A program made the position numbers and the translations under genes. Source: Acidimicrobiia bacterium (GTDB taxonomy: Bacteria > Actinomycetota > Acidimicrobiia > Acidimicrobiales > Acidimicrobilacustridaceae). Taken from it: 20,405 nucleotides of DNA. Positions 7,942 to 15,047 of this stretch are shown here, one piece after another. Location: assembly GCA_016462055.1 (NCBI GenBank), contig JAEMTX010000012.1, positions 1 to 20,405 on the forward strand, written 5' to 3'. The notes beneath the pieces were generated by a model. That model did no database searches. It saw nothing but the letters and a program-made list of their open reading frames with translations, and was not told the DNA's origin. Each line of letters starts with the position of its first letter. Position 1 is the stretch's first letter.

Positions 7942-9423
7942 TCAGCAGCCACCCTGCGCAGCCAGTGCGATCTGGAGCACCGCTTTGGCAATCGGCGCAG
8001 CGATTCGACCACCCGTGGCCTCGCTGCCGCCCGACTGATTGAGGACAACAACCGCCACCGCCACTGTGGGCGGTTTCCCGGGAGGACCAGCAAAGCCCAT
8101 GATCCAGGTATGACTCTTGGGAGGATCGGTGCCGAGCTGGGCAGTACCGGTCTTTCCGCCAACGGTGCAGCCCTGAATAGCCATCCCTGTTGCCGTTCCG
8201 CCCTTCGCAACGCCAACCATGTCATCGAAAAGTGTCGCTGCCGCTGAGGACGACATCGGGGTGAGCCACTTTGATGGCGTATACGACGAGACAACATCGC
8301 CTCGGACGTTGCGGACCTCGAAGAGGAAATGCGGCTTCATAATGACTCCGCCATTGGCAACTGCTCCGGCCACCATCGCCATTTCCAATGGCGTCGCCTG
8401 CACATCGTTCTGACCGATTGAGGACATGGCGAGTTTGGCCTGATTATTTCCAACATTGGTGGGGAACACCGACTTGACCGGATCAGGCATGTCGATCGGA
8501 ACCGTCGCATTGAACCCAAAGGAACCAGCACCAGCCACCATGTCAACCGCGCCAATCGTCTCTGCGCCCATTTGCGCAAACGACGAGTTACAAGACACCC
8601 GAAGTATTTCGGGCAGTGTGCCACCACAGGTTTCGCCACCGAAGTTCATGATCGGCTTATTCGTCCCCTCGGGCGTGTATCCATTCGTGAACGGATACAC
8701 CGGTTCAGTGTTGGTGACTTTGCCGGTCTGAAGACCAATGCCGCTAGTCACAACTTTAAATGTTGAACCCGGGAAATAACGATCTTGGTAGAAGTGCGCT
8801 CGCATCGGAACACCGGGTGCCGCATTGAGCATCTTCCATGACGTTTCGGCGATGGTCTTGTCGAGGGAACTCACGGTGTTTGGGTCATAGGACGGCCAGC
8901 TCCACGACCCGAGGATTGCCCCGGTGCGTGGGTCGAGAGCAACAACCGAACCTTCGCGATTGCCAAGTTGCGTTCGCGCAGTTTCCTGAATGTCTTTGCG
9001 CAGCGAAATGGAAACGTTGCCAACGTTTTCACGAGCAACGAAAAGGTCCCCAAAACCCTCTATCTGTTGATCAAATGTGGAACCTGAGAGTTCGTCGTTG
9101 TACTGCCGCTCAAGACCTGATGAACCATACCGAAACGAAAAATAGCCAGTGGTCTGACCAAAGAGTTCGCCCTCGGGATACACACGCATTCGTTTGAACT
9201 CAGAACTGGTGTCTGGGTTCGCAACACTCTGCGCAATGACTGCTCCGTCGGCGGTAAGAATTGTCCCACGAGGTCGATTGAAATCACGACGAACTTCAGC
9301 CGTGTTCAGCGGATTCGAATCGAGGCTGTTCTTATCGACAACTTGAATCCAATTTAGTTTCGCAAACAGGGCGACATAAAGGACAACAAGAACGATCCCA
9401 AGCTTCATGATGTTCCGATTCAT
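7942..9423 (-). CDS. pbpA: Class B penicillin-binding protein (PbpA, transpeptidase)
   Basis: A 493-residue monofunctional peptidoglycan DD-transpeptidase, anchored by one N-terminal helix (IMKLGIVLVVLYVALFA) with the catalytic domain outside. The active-site motifs are complete: Ser220-Thr-Phe-Lys223 (SxxK), Ser278-Cys-Asn280 (SxN) and Lys424-Thr-Gly426 (KTG). The N-terminal dimerisation region has the family RGTILTADG segment at 52-60. The ATG overlaps the rodA stop by 4 nt, the usual coupling of a SEDS glycosyltransferase to its cognate transpeptidase. By gene order it matches mycobacterial PbpA, which PknB phosphorylates. The protein ends in an unusual GGC with a terminal Cys of unknown meaning. 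Confidence 0.95.
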   Translation of the reverse strand: MNRNIMKLGIVLVVLYVALFAKLNWIQVVDKNSLDSNPLNTAEVRRDFNRPRGTILTADGAVIAQSVANPDTSSEFKRMRVYPEGELFGQTTGYFSFRYGSSGLERQYNDELSGSTFDQQIEGFGDLFVARENVGNVSISLRKDIQETARTQLGNREGSVVALDPRTGAILGSWSWPSYDPNTVSSLDKTIAETSWKMLNAAPGVPMRAHFYQDRYFPGSTFKVVTSGIGLQTGKVTNTEPVYPFTNGYTPEGTNKPIMNFGGETCGGTLPEILRVSCNSSFAQMGAETIGAVDMVAGAGSFGFNATVPIDMPDPVKSVFPTNVGNNQAKLAMSSIGQNDVQATPLEMAMVAGAVANGGVIMKPHFLFEVRNVRGDVVSSYTPSKWLTPMSSSAAATLFDDMVGVAKGGTATGMAIQGCTVGGKTGTAQLGTDPPKSHTWIMGFAGPPGKPPTVAVAVVVLNQSGGSEATGGRIAAPIAKAVLQIALAAQGGC

Positions 9424-10724
9424 GCCGCCACCTCTGCCGCCGCACGATTCATCGCTCGCTTTGAAGTTTGATCACTAGTGCGCAACAAAAGCGCAAGGAT
9501 CACGTAGTTCATAACCAACGACGACCCGCCGTAGGAAATGAAGGGAAGCGCAACACCAGTGAGCGGCAGAAGACGGAGCACACCAGCAACGATGATGAAT
9601 GCCTGCAAACCAAGCAGCAGAGTGAAACCTGTCGCCAACAGCTTGTCGAAAACCTGATCGGTGTCTGCGGCGATACGCAAACCAGAACCGATGACCAACA
9701 AGTAGGCAATGATGATTAATGAGCCCCCCGCCAGTCCGAGTTCCTCGGCGATCACGGCAAAGATGAAGTCGTTCTCCGCTGCGGGTATGCGGGTATCACC
9801 GCCACGACCGAGGCCTGTTCCAGTAAGACCTCCAAACGCTATGGCGAACATTCCCTGGATGATTTGGTATCCGTTCCCGCTTGGCGTCTTCCACGGATCA
9901 AGCCAAATGTCAACGCGAACTTTCACATGATCGAGGGTCCTCCATGCGAAGACTGCGCCCGCAGTAAAGAGTCCTCCGCCAATCACGAGGAACGATGTGC
10001 GTTGCGTTGCAACCCAGATCATCACCAAGAACAGCCCGAAGAAAAGCAGCGATGATCCAAGGTCCTTTTGGTAAAACATCACGAGCAGGGTGATGCCCCA
10101 CGCTATGAGCACTGGTCCTAAGTACTTCGGATGCGGAAGTCGAAGAGGTCCAATTTTCCATTGACTCGTTGCAATGAGCTCACGTTGATCAGCCAGGTAC
10201 GCCGCAAAGAAGATGGCCAAAGCAACCTTGGCGATCTCGCCGGGCTGAAAGTTGATCGGCCCAAGTTTCACCCAGATTTTGCTCCCGGATCCGGCGTCGT
10301 AACCCAAACCCGGAACCAGCGGGAGCAGGAGAAGGCCGATACCAACAAGAGCGAATGTGTACCGATAGCGCTCAAGATCACGCGGTCGTTTTACCCACCA
10401 AAGCGTGAGAACAAACCCAAGAATTCCGATCGCCGTCCACGTCGCCTGCGCCGCTGCAAGTTTTTCATTTAGGCCCGCAATGACGACATAGCCAAGTCCA
10501 TTCAGCAGTGTCACTGTTGGAAGAAGAATCGGATCAGCACCTGGCGCCAACTTTCGCACGGCAAAGTGCGCGCCCATAAATAGAGCGATTACGGCAACCA
10601 GAAACGGAATGATGTTCGCCGGGATACGAGAATCAGAACCGAGACTCGCTAATACGTAGGCCGCACAAACGATGACGACTGTCATCAACATCAGGCCCAG
10701 TTCAGTGTTGCGTCGGCGCGTCAC
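9420..10724 (-). CDS. rodA: SEDS peptidoglycan glycosyltransferase RodA
   Basis: A 434-residue polytopic membrane protein of the SEDS family (RodA/FtsW), which polymerises lipid II into glycan strands. YQKDLGSSLL holds the essential Asp221. The extracytoplasmic loop WLDPWKTPSGNGYQ is followed by AENDFIFAVIAEELG and the signature PLTGVALPFISYGGSS, all typical. About ten membrane helices are expected. I chose the GTG at 10724, 4 nt after the pstP stop, over an upstream ATG at 10769 that would overlap pstP by 41 nt and add a non-family-like basic stretch. Coupled to pbpA downstream. Assignment to RodA rather than FtsW rests on the cluster context. Confidence 0.94.
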   Translation of the reverse strand: MTRRRNTELGLMLMTVVIVCAAYVLASLGSDSRIPANIIPFLVAVIALFMGAHFAVRKLAPGADPILLPTVTLLNGLGYVVIAGLNEKLAAAQATWTAIGILGFVLTLWWVKRPRDLERYRYTFALVGIGLLLLPLVPGLGYDAGSGSKIWVKLGPINFQPGEIAKVALAIFFAAYLADQRELIATSQWKIGPLRLPHPKYLGPVLIAWGITLLVMFYQKDLGSSLLFFGLFLVMIWVATQRTSFLVIGGGLFTAGAVFAWRTLDHVKVRVDIWLDPWKTPSGNGYQIIQGMFAIAFGGLTGTGLGRGGDTRIPAAENDFIFAVIAEELGLAGGSLIIIAYLLVIGSGLRIAADTDQVFDKLLATGFTLLLGLQAFIIVAGVLRLLPLTGVALPFISYGGSSLVMNYVILALLLRTSDQTSKRAMNRAAAEVAA

Positions 10725-10728
10725 CGCT

Positions 10729-11955
10729 TCACTGCACAGTCGTTGTAGTTGTGCTCGACGTTGATGCACCCAACGAAGCTGCGAGGGTCGTGGTTGTTGA
10801 CGCCTTTAGGTTCTGTTCAACCAAATTGTCGATAAAGGTGCGAGCCGACTCAAGGGAAGGTTGTTCGACCCCGTTTTGCACGTCGATGACAGCCGATCGA
10901 GGAACGTTGGCGATCAAGAGTTCAGAATCTTCAGCCAGAGTTGGTTCGATCCACAGCACGCCGCCAGGCTTGCCGTGAAAAATTGCGACCTTGTCGCCAT
11001 CGACGCCGACATACCAAGTCTTCGTGCCCGTCCACCAGATGAACGCGAATCCGGTGAGAATCACAAAAACGAATGCAGCGATAAAAACACCGACGCGCCA
11101 AGTAAAAGAACTGCGGAGTACTCCCGGGGCTCGAGTCGGCTTCGGGTCGGCTCCAGGTGGTTCTGGGACGGTGAGGTCGCCACCGGTATGCGAGTTGCGC
11201 ACTCGATTCGCGGGATCAGCTTTCGGATCGCGACCGGCGTCATCGACAACATCAACGATGACGCACGTAATGTTGTCGCGTCCGCCACCTTCATTAGCCA
11301 GTCGGATCAGTTCACGACAGGTCTCGTTGGGATCAGCGAGGCGTCGAAGAGTTGCGGCAATGCGACTTTCGTCGACCTCGTTGAACAAGCCATCGCTGCA
11401 GATCAAATAACGATCACCGATGACCGGGAGCATCTCCCATGAATCAACAAGCACGGTTCCATCGATACCAAGGGCACGAGTGAGGATGTTCCGCTGGGGA
11501 TGGACCGCCGCTTCAGCCGCAGTGAGGCGGCCTTGACGCTCCATCGTGGCAACGAGGCTGTGGTCTTCAGTTATCTGGGCAAGGTTCCCGTCGGAGAGTA
11601 GATAGAGACGAGAATCGCCAACGTTGACAACACCGATTGCATCGCGACCCGAGGCTTCGACAAGCGCCATCGCAACGAGGGTTGTGCCCATTCCGACGAG
11701 TTCTGGATCGGTGGTTGAGCGCTCGACCAAAATGCGGTTCGCGTCTTCGACGGCGCGCACCAAGACATCGGTTCCAGCAGCGGTAAACCCTGACTGAAGA
11801 CTTTCGAGGGCCAGATGGCTCGCTACCTCGCCTGCTTGATGTCCGCCCATGCCATCGGCAACCGCAAAGAGGCCGTCGACAACAAGGAATGAGTCCTCAT
11901 TGGCCTGACGAACGCGACCGGTATCGGAGGCTGCTCCCCAGGCGAAACGCGTCAC
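10729..11955 (-). CDS. pstP: PP2C-family protein phosphatase PstP, membrane anchored
   Basis: A 408-residue serine/threonine phosphatase that reverses PknB-type phosphorylation. The cytoplasmic PP2C domain (1-235) has the metal-binding residues: NED (19-21), ADGMGG (Asp34), SDGL (Asp188) and RDN (Asp227), plus VNVGDSRLYL. A polar juxtamembrane linker leads to one helix (about 288-308, VGVFIAAFVFVILTGFAFIWW), an extracytoplasmic domain of about 75 residues with no assigned function, and a Ser/Thr-rich tail ending TTTTTVQ. This matches the M. tuberculosis PstP plan. Its ATG overlaps the fhaB stop by 4 nt. Both this protein and PknB carry Thr-rich C-terminal tails, which is unusual. Confidence 0.95.
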   Translation of the reverse strand: MTRFAWGAASDTGRVRQANEDSFLVVDGLFAVADGMGGHQAGEVASHLALESLQSGFTAAGTDVLVRAVEDANRILVERSTTDPELVGMGTTLVAMALVEASGRDAIGVVNVGDSRLYLLSDGNLAQITEDHSLVATMERQGRLTAAEAAVHPQRNILTRALGIDGTVLVDSWEMLPVIGDRYLICSDGLFNEVDESRIAATLRRLADPNETCRELIRLANEGGGRDNITCVIVDVVDDAGRDPKADPANRVRNSHTGGDLTVPEPPGADPKPTRAPGVLRSSFTWRVGVFIAAFVFVILTGFAFIWWTGTKTWYVGVDGDKVAIFHGKPGGVLWIEPTLAEDSELLIANVPRSAVIDVQNGVEQPSLESARTFIDNLVEQNLKASTTTTLAASLGASTSSTTTTTVQ

Positions 11956-12428
11956 TGCATCTCCATGACGGTGTTACCGATCTGCACGACATCTCCGGGC
12001 TTAATGACCATCGGCCCCGAAACTTTGTGTCGGTTCAACCATGTTCCATTCGTGGAACCGAGGTCTTCGATCTGCCATTGATTGTCCCTAGTGAACAAGC
12101 GTGCATGGATCTGCGATGCATAGGTGTCGTCAATCGTCACTTGGCAACCGGCGGCACGACCTATCGAAACCTCTCCGCTTAATGGCCACAACTTGCCTGC
12201 GAGTTCCACCGGTTCACGAAGGAGAAGCTGACGGATTTGTACCGCGTTTTTCACGTCTTTGCGGCGTTTGCGCGTGGGCACGGCAACCGGAGTAGTCACG
12301 CCGCCCGCGGGTAGCTGCGGAGTAGGACGAAGTTCTGCCCACACCGCGCGAACAACACGGAAGAAAAACAGATAGAGAAGCGCGAGAAGGCACAGTTTCA
12401 GGACCAGAAGCAGTTGGTCAGAGACCAT
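11952..12428 (-). CDS. fhaB: Membrane-anchored FHA protein FhaB (FipA-like)
   Basis: A 158-residue protein with one N-terminal helix (about 5-25), a basic linker (TRKRRKDVK, 52-60) and a C-terminal FHA domain (about 82-157) that binds phosphothreonine. The FHA binding loop is intact: Gly90-Arg91, SQIHARL (105-111) and STNG (125-128). Mycobacterial FhaB/FipA is a PknA/PknB substrate that bridges FtsZ and FtsQ in division under oxidative stress; equivalence is inferred from position and architecture. It starts 2 nt after the fhaA stop and overlaps pstP by 4 nt. Confidence 0.92.
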   Translation of the reverse strand: MVSDQLLLVLKLCLLALLYLFFFRVVRAVWAELRPTPQLPAGGVTTPVAVPTRKRRKDVKNAVQIRQLLLREPVELAGKLWPLSGEVSIGRAAGCQVTIDDTYASQIHARLFTRDNQWQIEDLGSTNGTWLNRHKVSGPMVIKPGDVVQIGNTVMEMQ

Positions 12429-12430
12429 TG

Positions 12431-13090
12431 TCAGGACGCCTGGAACGTGAGTCGGATACTTCCGAAACCGAGTTCGTCGCCGTCACGAAGTTCACGTTCA
12501 TGAACCGGCACGCCATTAACAGTGCTTCCATTAGTGGAACCGAGATCGACGAGTACAAATCCGACGCCCCGCGGATGTATTTCTGCGTGACGACGGCTCA
12601 CGTTCGGATCGACCAGCGTGACCTCGCATTCAGGCAAGCGGCCAATGCTGACCATTTGCTCATGCAGAACGAAACGCTCGCCACTGGGCAGAACCAGCGA
12701 ACCGGCTCCGGCGCCACCTTTGCCTTCCCGGAATCGGGATTCGATTGAAAAGGTGCCAGTGCGCTGATTGTCGTCGAGAACAAGTTCGATCTCAACCGGG
12801 CCTAGGAATCCGTAGGCCTCGTCGCGCGCATGTTCGCGAGCCGCATCGCAGAGTTCGCGAGCCAGCGAATCGGCGATGTCGACGAACGAATCGTGATCGT
12901 CGGGAGCAATAGCAATGGTGAATGAGTTGGGCGCAACCGTGCGGCCCCGAACATCGACGGTGCGATGATCGTCCATCTCGCGGGTGAGCTTGCGGCCGAT
13001 TTCAATTGGGCGGACGCCATTTTTGAAGACTCGCGAGAACACGCCTTCCACGGCATGTTCGAGACGACGTTCAAACCCTTTGAGACCCAC
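12431..13090 (-). CDS. fhaA: FhaA: DUF3662 (FhaA N-terminal) plus FHA domain, compact form
   Basis: A 219-residue cytoplasmic protein. Residues 1 to about 115 form the FhaA N-terminal domain (DUF3662), opening GLKGFERRLEHAVEGVFSRV and VRPIEIGRKL, as in Mycobacterium. The FHA domain (about 138-217) has Gly150-Arg151, SRRH (165-168) and STNG (185-188), the phosphothreonine-binding set. Mycobacterial FhaA binds phosphorylated MviN/MurJ pseudokinase and restrains peptidoglycan precursor flow. That protein is about 527 residues because of a long disordered linker; here only about 25 residues (REGKGGAGAG) separate the domains. The GTG start is preceded by TAACCT 7 nt upstream and no ribosome binding site, so the operon mRNA may be leaderless. 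First gene of the operon. Confidence 0.92.
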   Translation of the reverse strand: MGLKGFERRLEHAVEGVFSRVFKNGVRPIEIGRKLTREMDDHRTVDVRGRTVAPNSFTIAIAPDDHDSFVDIADSLARELCDAAREHARDEAYGFLGPVEIELVLDDNQRTGTFSIESRFREGKGGAGAGSLVLPSGERFVLHEQMVSIGRLPECEVTLVDPNVSRRHAEIHPRGVGFVLVDLGSTNGSTVNGVPVHERELRDGDELGFGSIRLTFQAS

Positions 13091-13097
13091 GGCGAAC

Positions 13098-13125
13098 AGG
13101 TTAGAGCCGCAGGCAGTTCATCCAA
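13098..13125 (-). promoter_or_regulatory. Candidate promoter of the fhaA-fhaB-pstP-rodA-pbpA-pknB operon
   Basis: On the minus strand, TTGGAT (13125-13120), a 16-nt spacer and TAACCT (13103-13098), ending 7 nt before the fhaA GTG. The geometry predicts a leaderless transcript for the whole operon. Confidence 0.5.
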
Positions 13126-13182
13126 TGCCGCCGACCGGAATGGCAGAATCCCGCATGCCGGCAGCGATTTTGGATTCGTGAG

Positions 13183-13196
13183 GCCCATCGATGGGC
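13183..13196. repeat. Perfect 14-bp palindrome between fhaA and tRNA-Leu
   Basis: GCCCATCGATGGGC is a perfect 14-bp inverted repeat with no loop, placed just upstream of the probable tRNA-Leu -10 and about 57 bp upstream of the fhaA -35. It could be an operator or chance. Confidence 0.6.
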
Positions 13197-13198
13197 AG

Positions 13199-13204
13199 TA
13201 GAGT
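13199..13204 (+). promoter_or_regulatory. Candidate -10 element of tRNA-Leu
   Basis: TAGAGT (TANNNT class) lies 13 nt before the mature tRNA 5' end, so a short leader would be trimmed by RNase P. The -35 is unclear. Confidence 0.35.
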
Positions 13205-13217
13205 CAGCATTCCACTC

Positions 13218-13304
13218 GCGCGAGTGGCGGAATAGGCAGACGCGCAGGATTCAGGTTCCTGTGCCCGCAAGGGTGTGGGGGTTCAAGTCCCCCCTCGCGC
13301 ACCA
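13218..13304 (+). tRNA. tRNA-Leu, anticodon CAG
   Basis: An 87-nt type II tRNA. Acceptor arm GCGCGAG (13218-13224) pairs with CTCGCGC (13294-13300), followed by A and an encoded CCA. The anticodon stem CAGGA/TCCTG encloses loop TTCAGGT with anticodon CAG (13252-13254), reading CUG. A long variable arm (about 13262-13276) is characteristic of Leu. The T arm is GGGGG-TTCAAGT-CCCCC. A tRNA-Leu also follows fhaA in mycobacteria, which supports conserved synteny. Confidence 0.97.
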
Positions 13305-13317
13305 CAGATCGGCTTTG

Positions 13318-13346
13318 GCCCTGAGCGATGTGTCTGATCGCAGGGC
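13318..13346 (+). terminator. Stem-loop downstream of tRNA-Leu
   Basis: GCCCTG-ag-CGAT at 13318-13329 pairs with ATCG-CAGGGC at 13337-13346, with a 2-nt bulge and a 7-nt loop. It sits between the convergent tRNA and monooxygenase genes and lacks a T-tract, so it is only a candidate terminator. Confidence 0.45.
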
Positions 13347-13361
13347 TTGAGAACCGTGGGG

Positions 13362-14990
13362 CTAGTGAATTGAAAAGCCTTCGTAGTCGTTTGCGGCCAA
13401 GTCACGAGCTCGGGCCATGAAGCGGTCGAGGCCACCGAGGTAGATCGGCAACACGCGTGCTTTGCCCTCGATGTTGCCGCCGTTGTACCAGGAGTTGCAC
13501 GAGGGTGCGGTGAACATTGATCCCACAGCAGCAGCTTCGACTTCAGCACACCATTCCTCTTGCGCCTCGGACTCGACCTCCACATGGGTCTTCTCGTTCG
13601 CCGCGAGATAATCGAGAAAGTCCGCGATCCAACCCACCTGTAGTTCGATGTGCGGGGGATAGGTAGCCAGCACGCCCACGCTTCCTGGCCCGATGATCAT
13701 GAACATGTTTGGAAAATCGGCGACGGCAAAACCCATAAACGTGCGCGGTCCATCGACCCATTCGTCACGCAATAGACGGCCGTTTTTGCCACGCATATCG
13801 ATACGCGTAAGCGCACCAGAGACTGCATCGAAACCAGTAGCAAAAATCAAGACGTCGAGTTCCTGCAAACCCGTCGAGGTGACAACGCCTTCCGGTACGA
13901 CTTCAACAATCGGATCTTTGCGAAGGTCAACAAGGGTCACGTCGTCGCGGTTGAACGTTTCGAAGTAGCCGTTATCGAGCACCGGGCGTTTGCACCCAAT
14001 CGGATAATCCTTCGGAGAAAGCGAATCGGCAAGTTCAGGATCGTTAATCGTGCGACGCACCATCTCGCGAAACAGTTCCACTGCCATCGCGTTCGCATCG
14101 AGGTCTTTGGCCGAATCGGCCCAGATGCGCGCAGCACTAAATCCGTGCTCCGCGAGAGCAGTTTCGCGCTCTTCCGGTGTGCTTTCGAGGATGCGCTTAT
14201 TGGGATCGGCAATCGTGAAGATCACTGCACCCGTTGTATTCGCAGTAGCGAGGGGCGATGCGTACTGCTGCGCGCGTACTTCGCGATAGCGAGACTTGAT
14301 CTCGTCCTGTTCCTTGTCAGTCAATGGTTTGTTCTGCGAAGGCCATGTGAAGGCGGCGGTGCGTTGGAACACCGTGAGATGACCAGCCATTTTCGCGAGT
14401 TCTGGAATTGCTTGGACACCCGATGAACCATTCCCAACAATGCCAACGCGTCGGCCCTCGAGTGCAACGCCTTCTTCGGGCCACAAACTTGTCTGCACAA
14501 TCTCGCCAGTAAAAGTGTCGATGCCCGGCCAATCGGGACGATGCGGCGCCGACAATCCGCCGGTGCCCATGGCGCAGAAACGAGAGCGCAGTTGTTCGCC
14601 AGTTTCGGTGTCGAAGACCCACGTGTCGGTCTTTTCATCGAACGTCATTGCGGCGACACCGGTTTCAAGGCGAATGTCGGGACGAAGGTTGTAACGGTCG
14701 GCAATGTGATTGAGATAGCGCTCGATCTCGGGCTGGGCCGCGAAGTGTTCGCTCCATTCCCATTCCTGTTCGAGTTCGGGATCGAATCCAAACGAGTACT
14801 CAAGACTGGGGATGTCGCACCGTGCCCCGGGATAGCGGTTCCAGAACCACGTGCCTCCAACGCCTGCGGCGCGCTCAAGAACGATCACGCGGAACCCACG
14901 CTCGCGCAGCACTTTCAGCGCGTAGAGACCAGACATTCCCGCGCCTACCACGATGACGTCAGCGTCCAGCGTTACGTCGCTACTCCCCAT
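13362..14990 (-). CDS. Flavin-containing monooxygenase, Baeyer-Villiger type
   Basis: A 542-residue FAD/NADPH monooxygenase of the cyclohexanone/phenylacetone monooxygenase group, predicted to insert oxygen next to a ketone carbonyl. The FAD Rossmann motif GAGMSG is at 16-21. GGTWFWNRYPGARCD (45-59) matches the second family motif, and the NADP Rossmann motif GNGSSG is at 186-191. The Baeyer-Villiger fingerprint FxGxxxHxxxW[PD] appears as FTGEIVQTSLWP (160-171), with Gln166 replacing the conserved His. I chose the ATG at 14990 because GGGGGAG lies 5 nt upstream; a TTG at 15035 would add 15 residues. It follows the photolyase by 57 nt and may be the last gene of that operon. Substrate unknown. 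Confidence 0.92.
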   Translation of the reverse strand: MGSSDVTLDADVIVVGAGMSGLYALKVLRERGFRVIVLERAAGVGGTWFWNRYPGARCDIPSLEYSFGFDPELEQEWEWSEHFAAQPEIERYLNHIADRYNLRPDIRLETGVAAMTFDEKTDTWVFDTETGEQLRSRFCAMGTGGLSAPHRPDWPGIDTFTGEIVQTSLWPEEGVALEGRRVGIVGNGSSGVQAIPELAKMAGHLTVFQRTAAFTWPSQNKPLTDKEQDEIKSRYREVRAQQYASPLATANTTGAVIFTIADPNKRILESTPEERETALAEHGFSAARIWADSAKDLDANAMAVELFREMVRRTINDPELADSLSPKDYPIGCKRPVLDNGYFETFNRDDVTLVDLRKDPIVEVVPEGVVTSTGLQELDVLIFATGFDAVSGALTRIDMRGKNGRLLRDEWVDGPRTFMGFAVADFPNMFMIIGPGSVGVLATYPPHIELQVGWIADFLDYLAANEKTHVEVESEAQEEWCAEVEAAAVGSMFTAPSCNSWYNGGNIEGKARVLPIYLGGLDRFMARARDLAANDYEGFSIH

Positions 14991-15047
14991 GACCGCTCCC
15001 CCGAGCTCTTCCGAATAGGAAAATTCTTCCACCAATCGAAGTCCTGC

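Noticed and set aside
10861..11442. 193-residue + strand frame antisense to pstP
   Set aside because: It lies wholly within a clear PP2C gene on the other strand and shows no domain.
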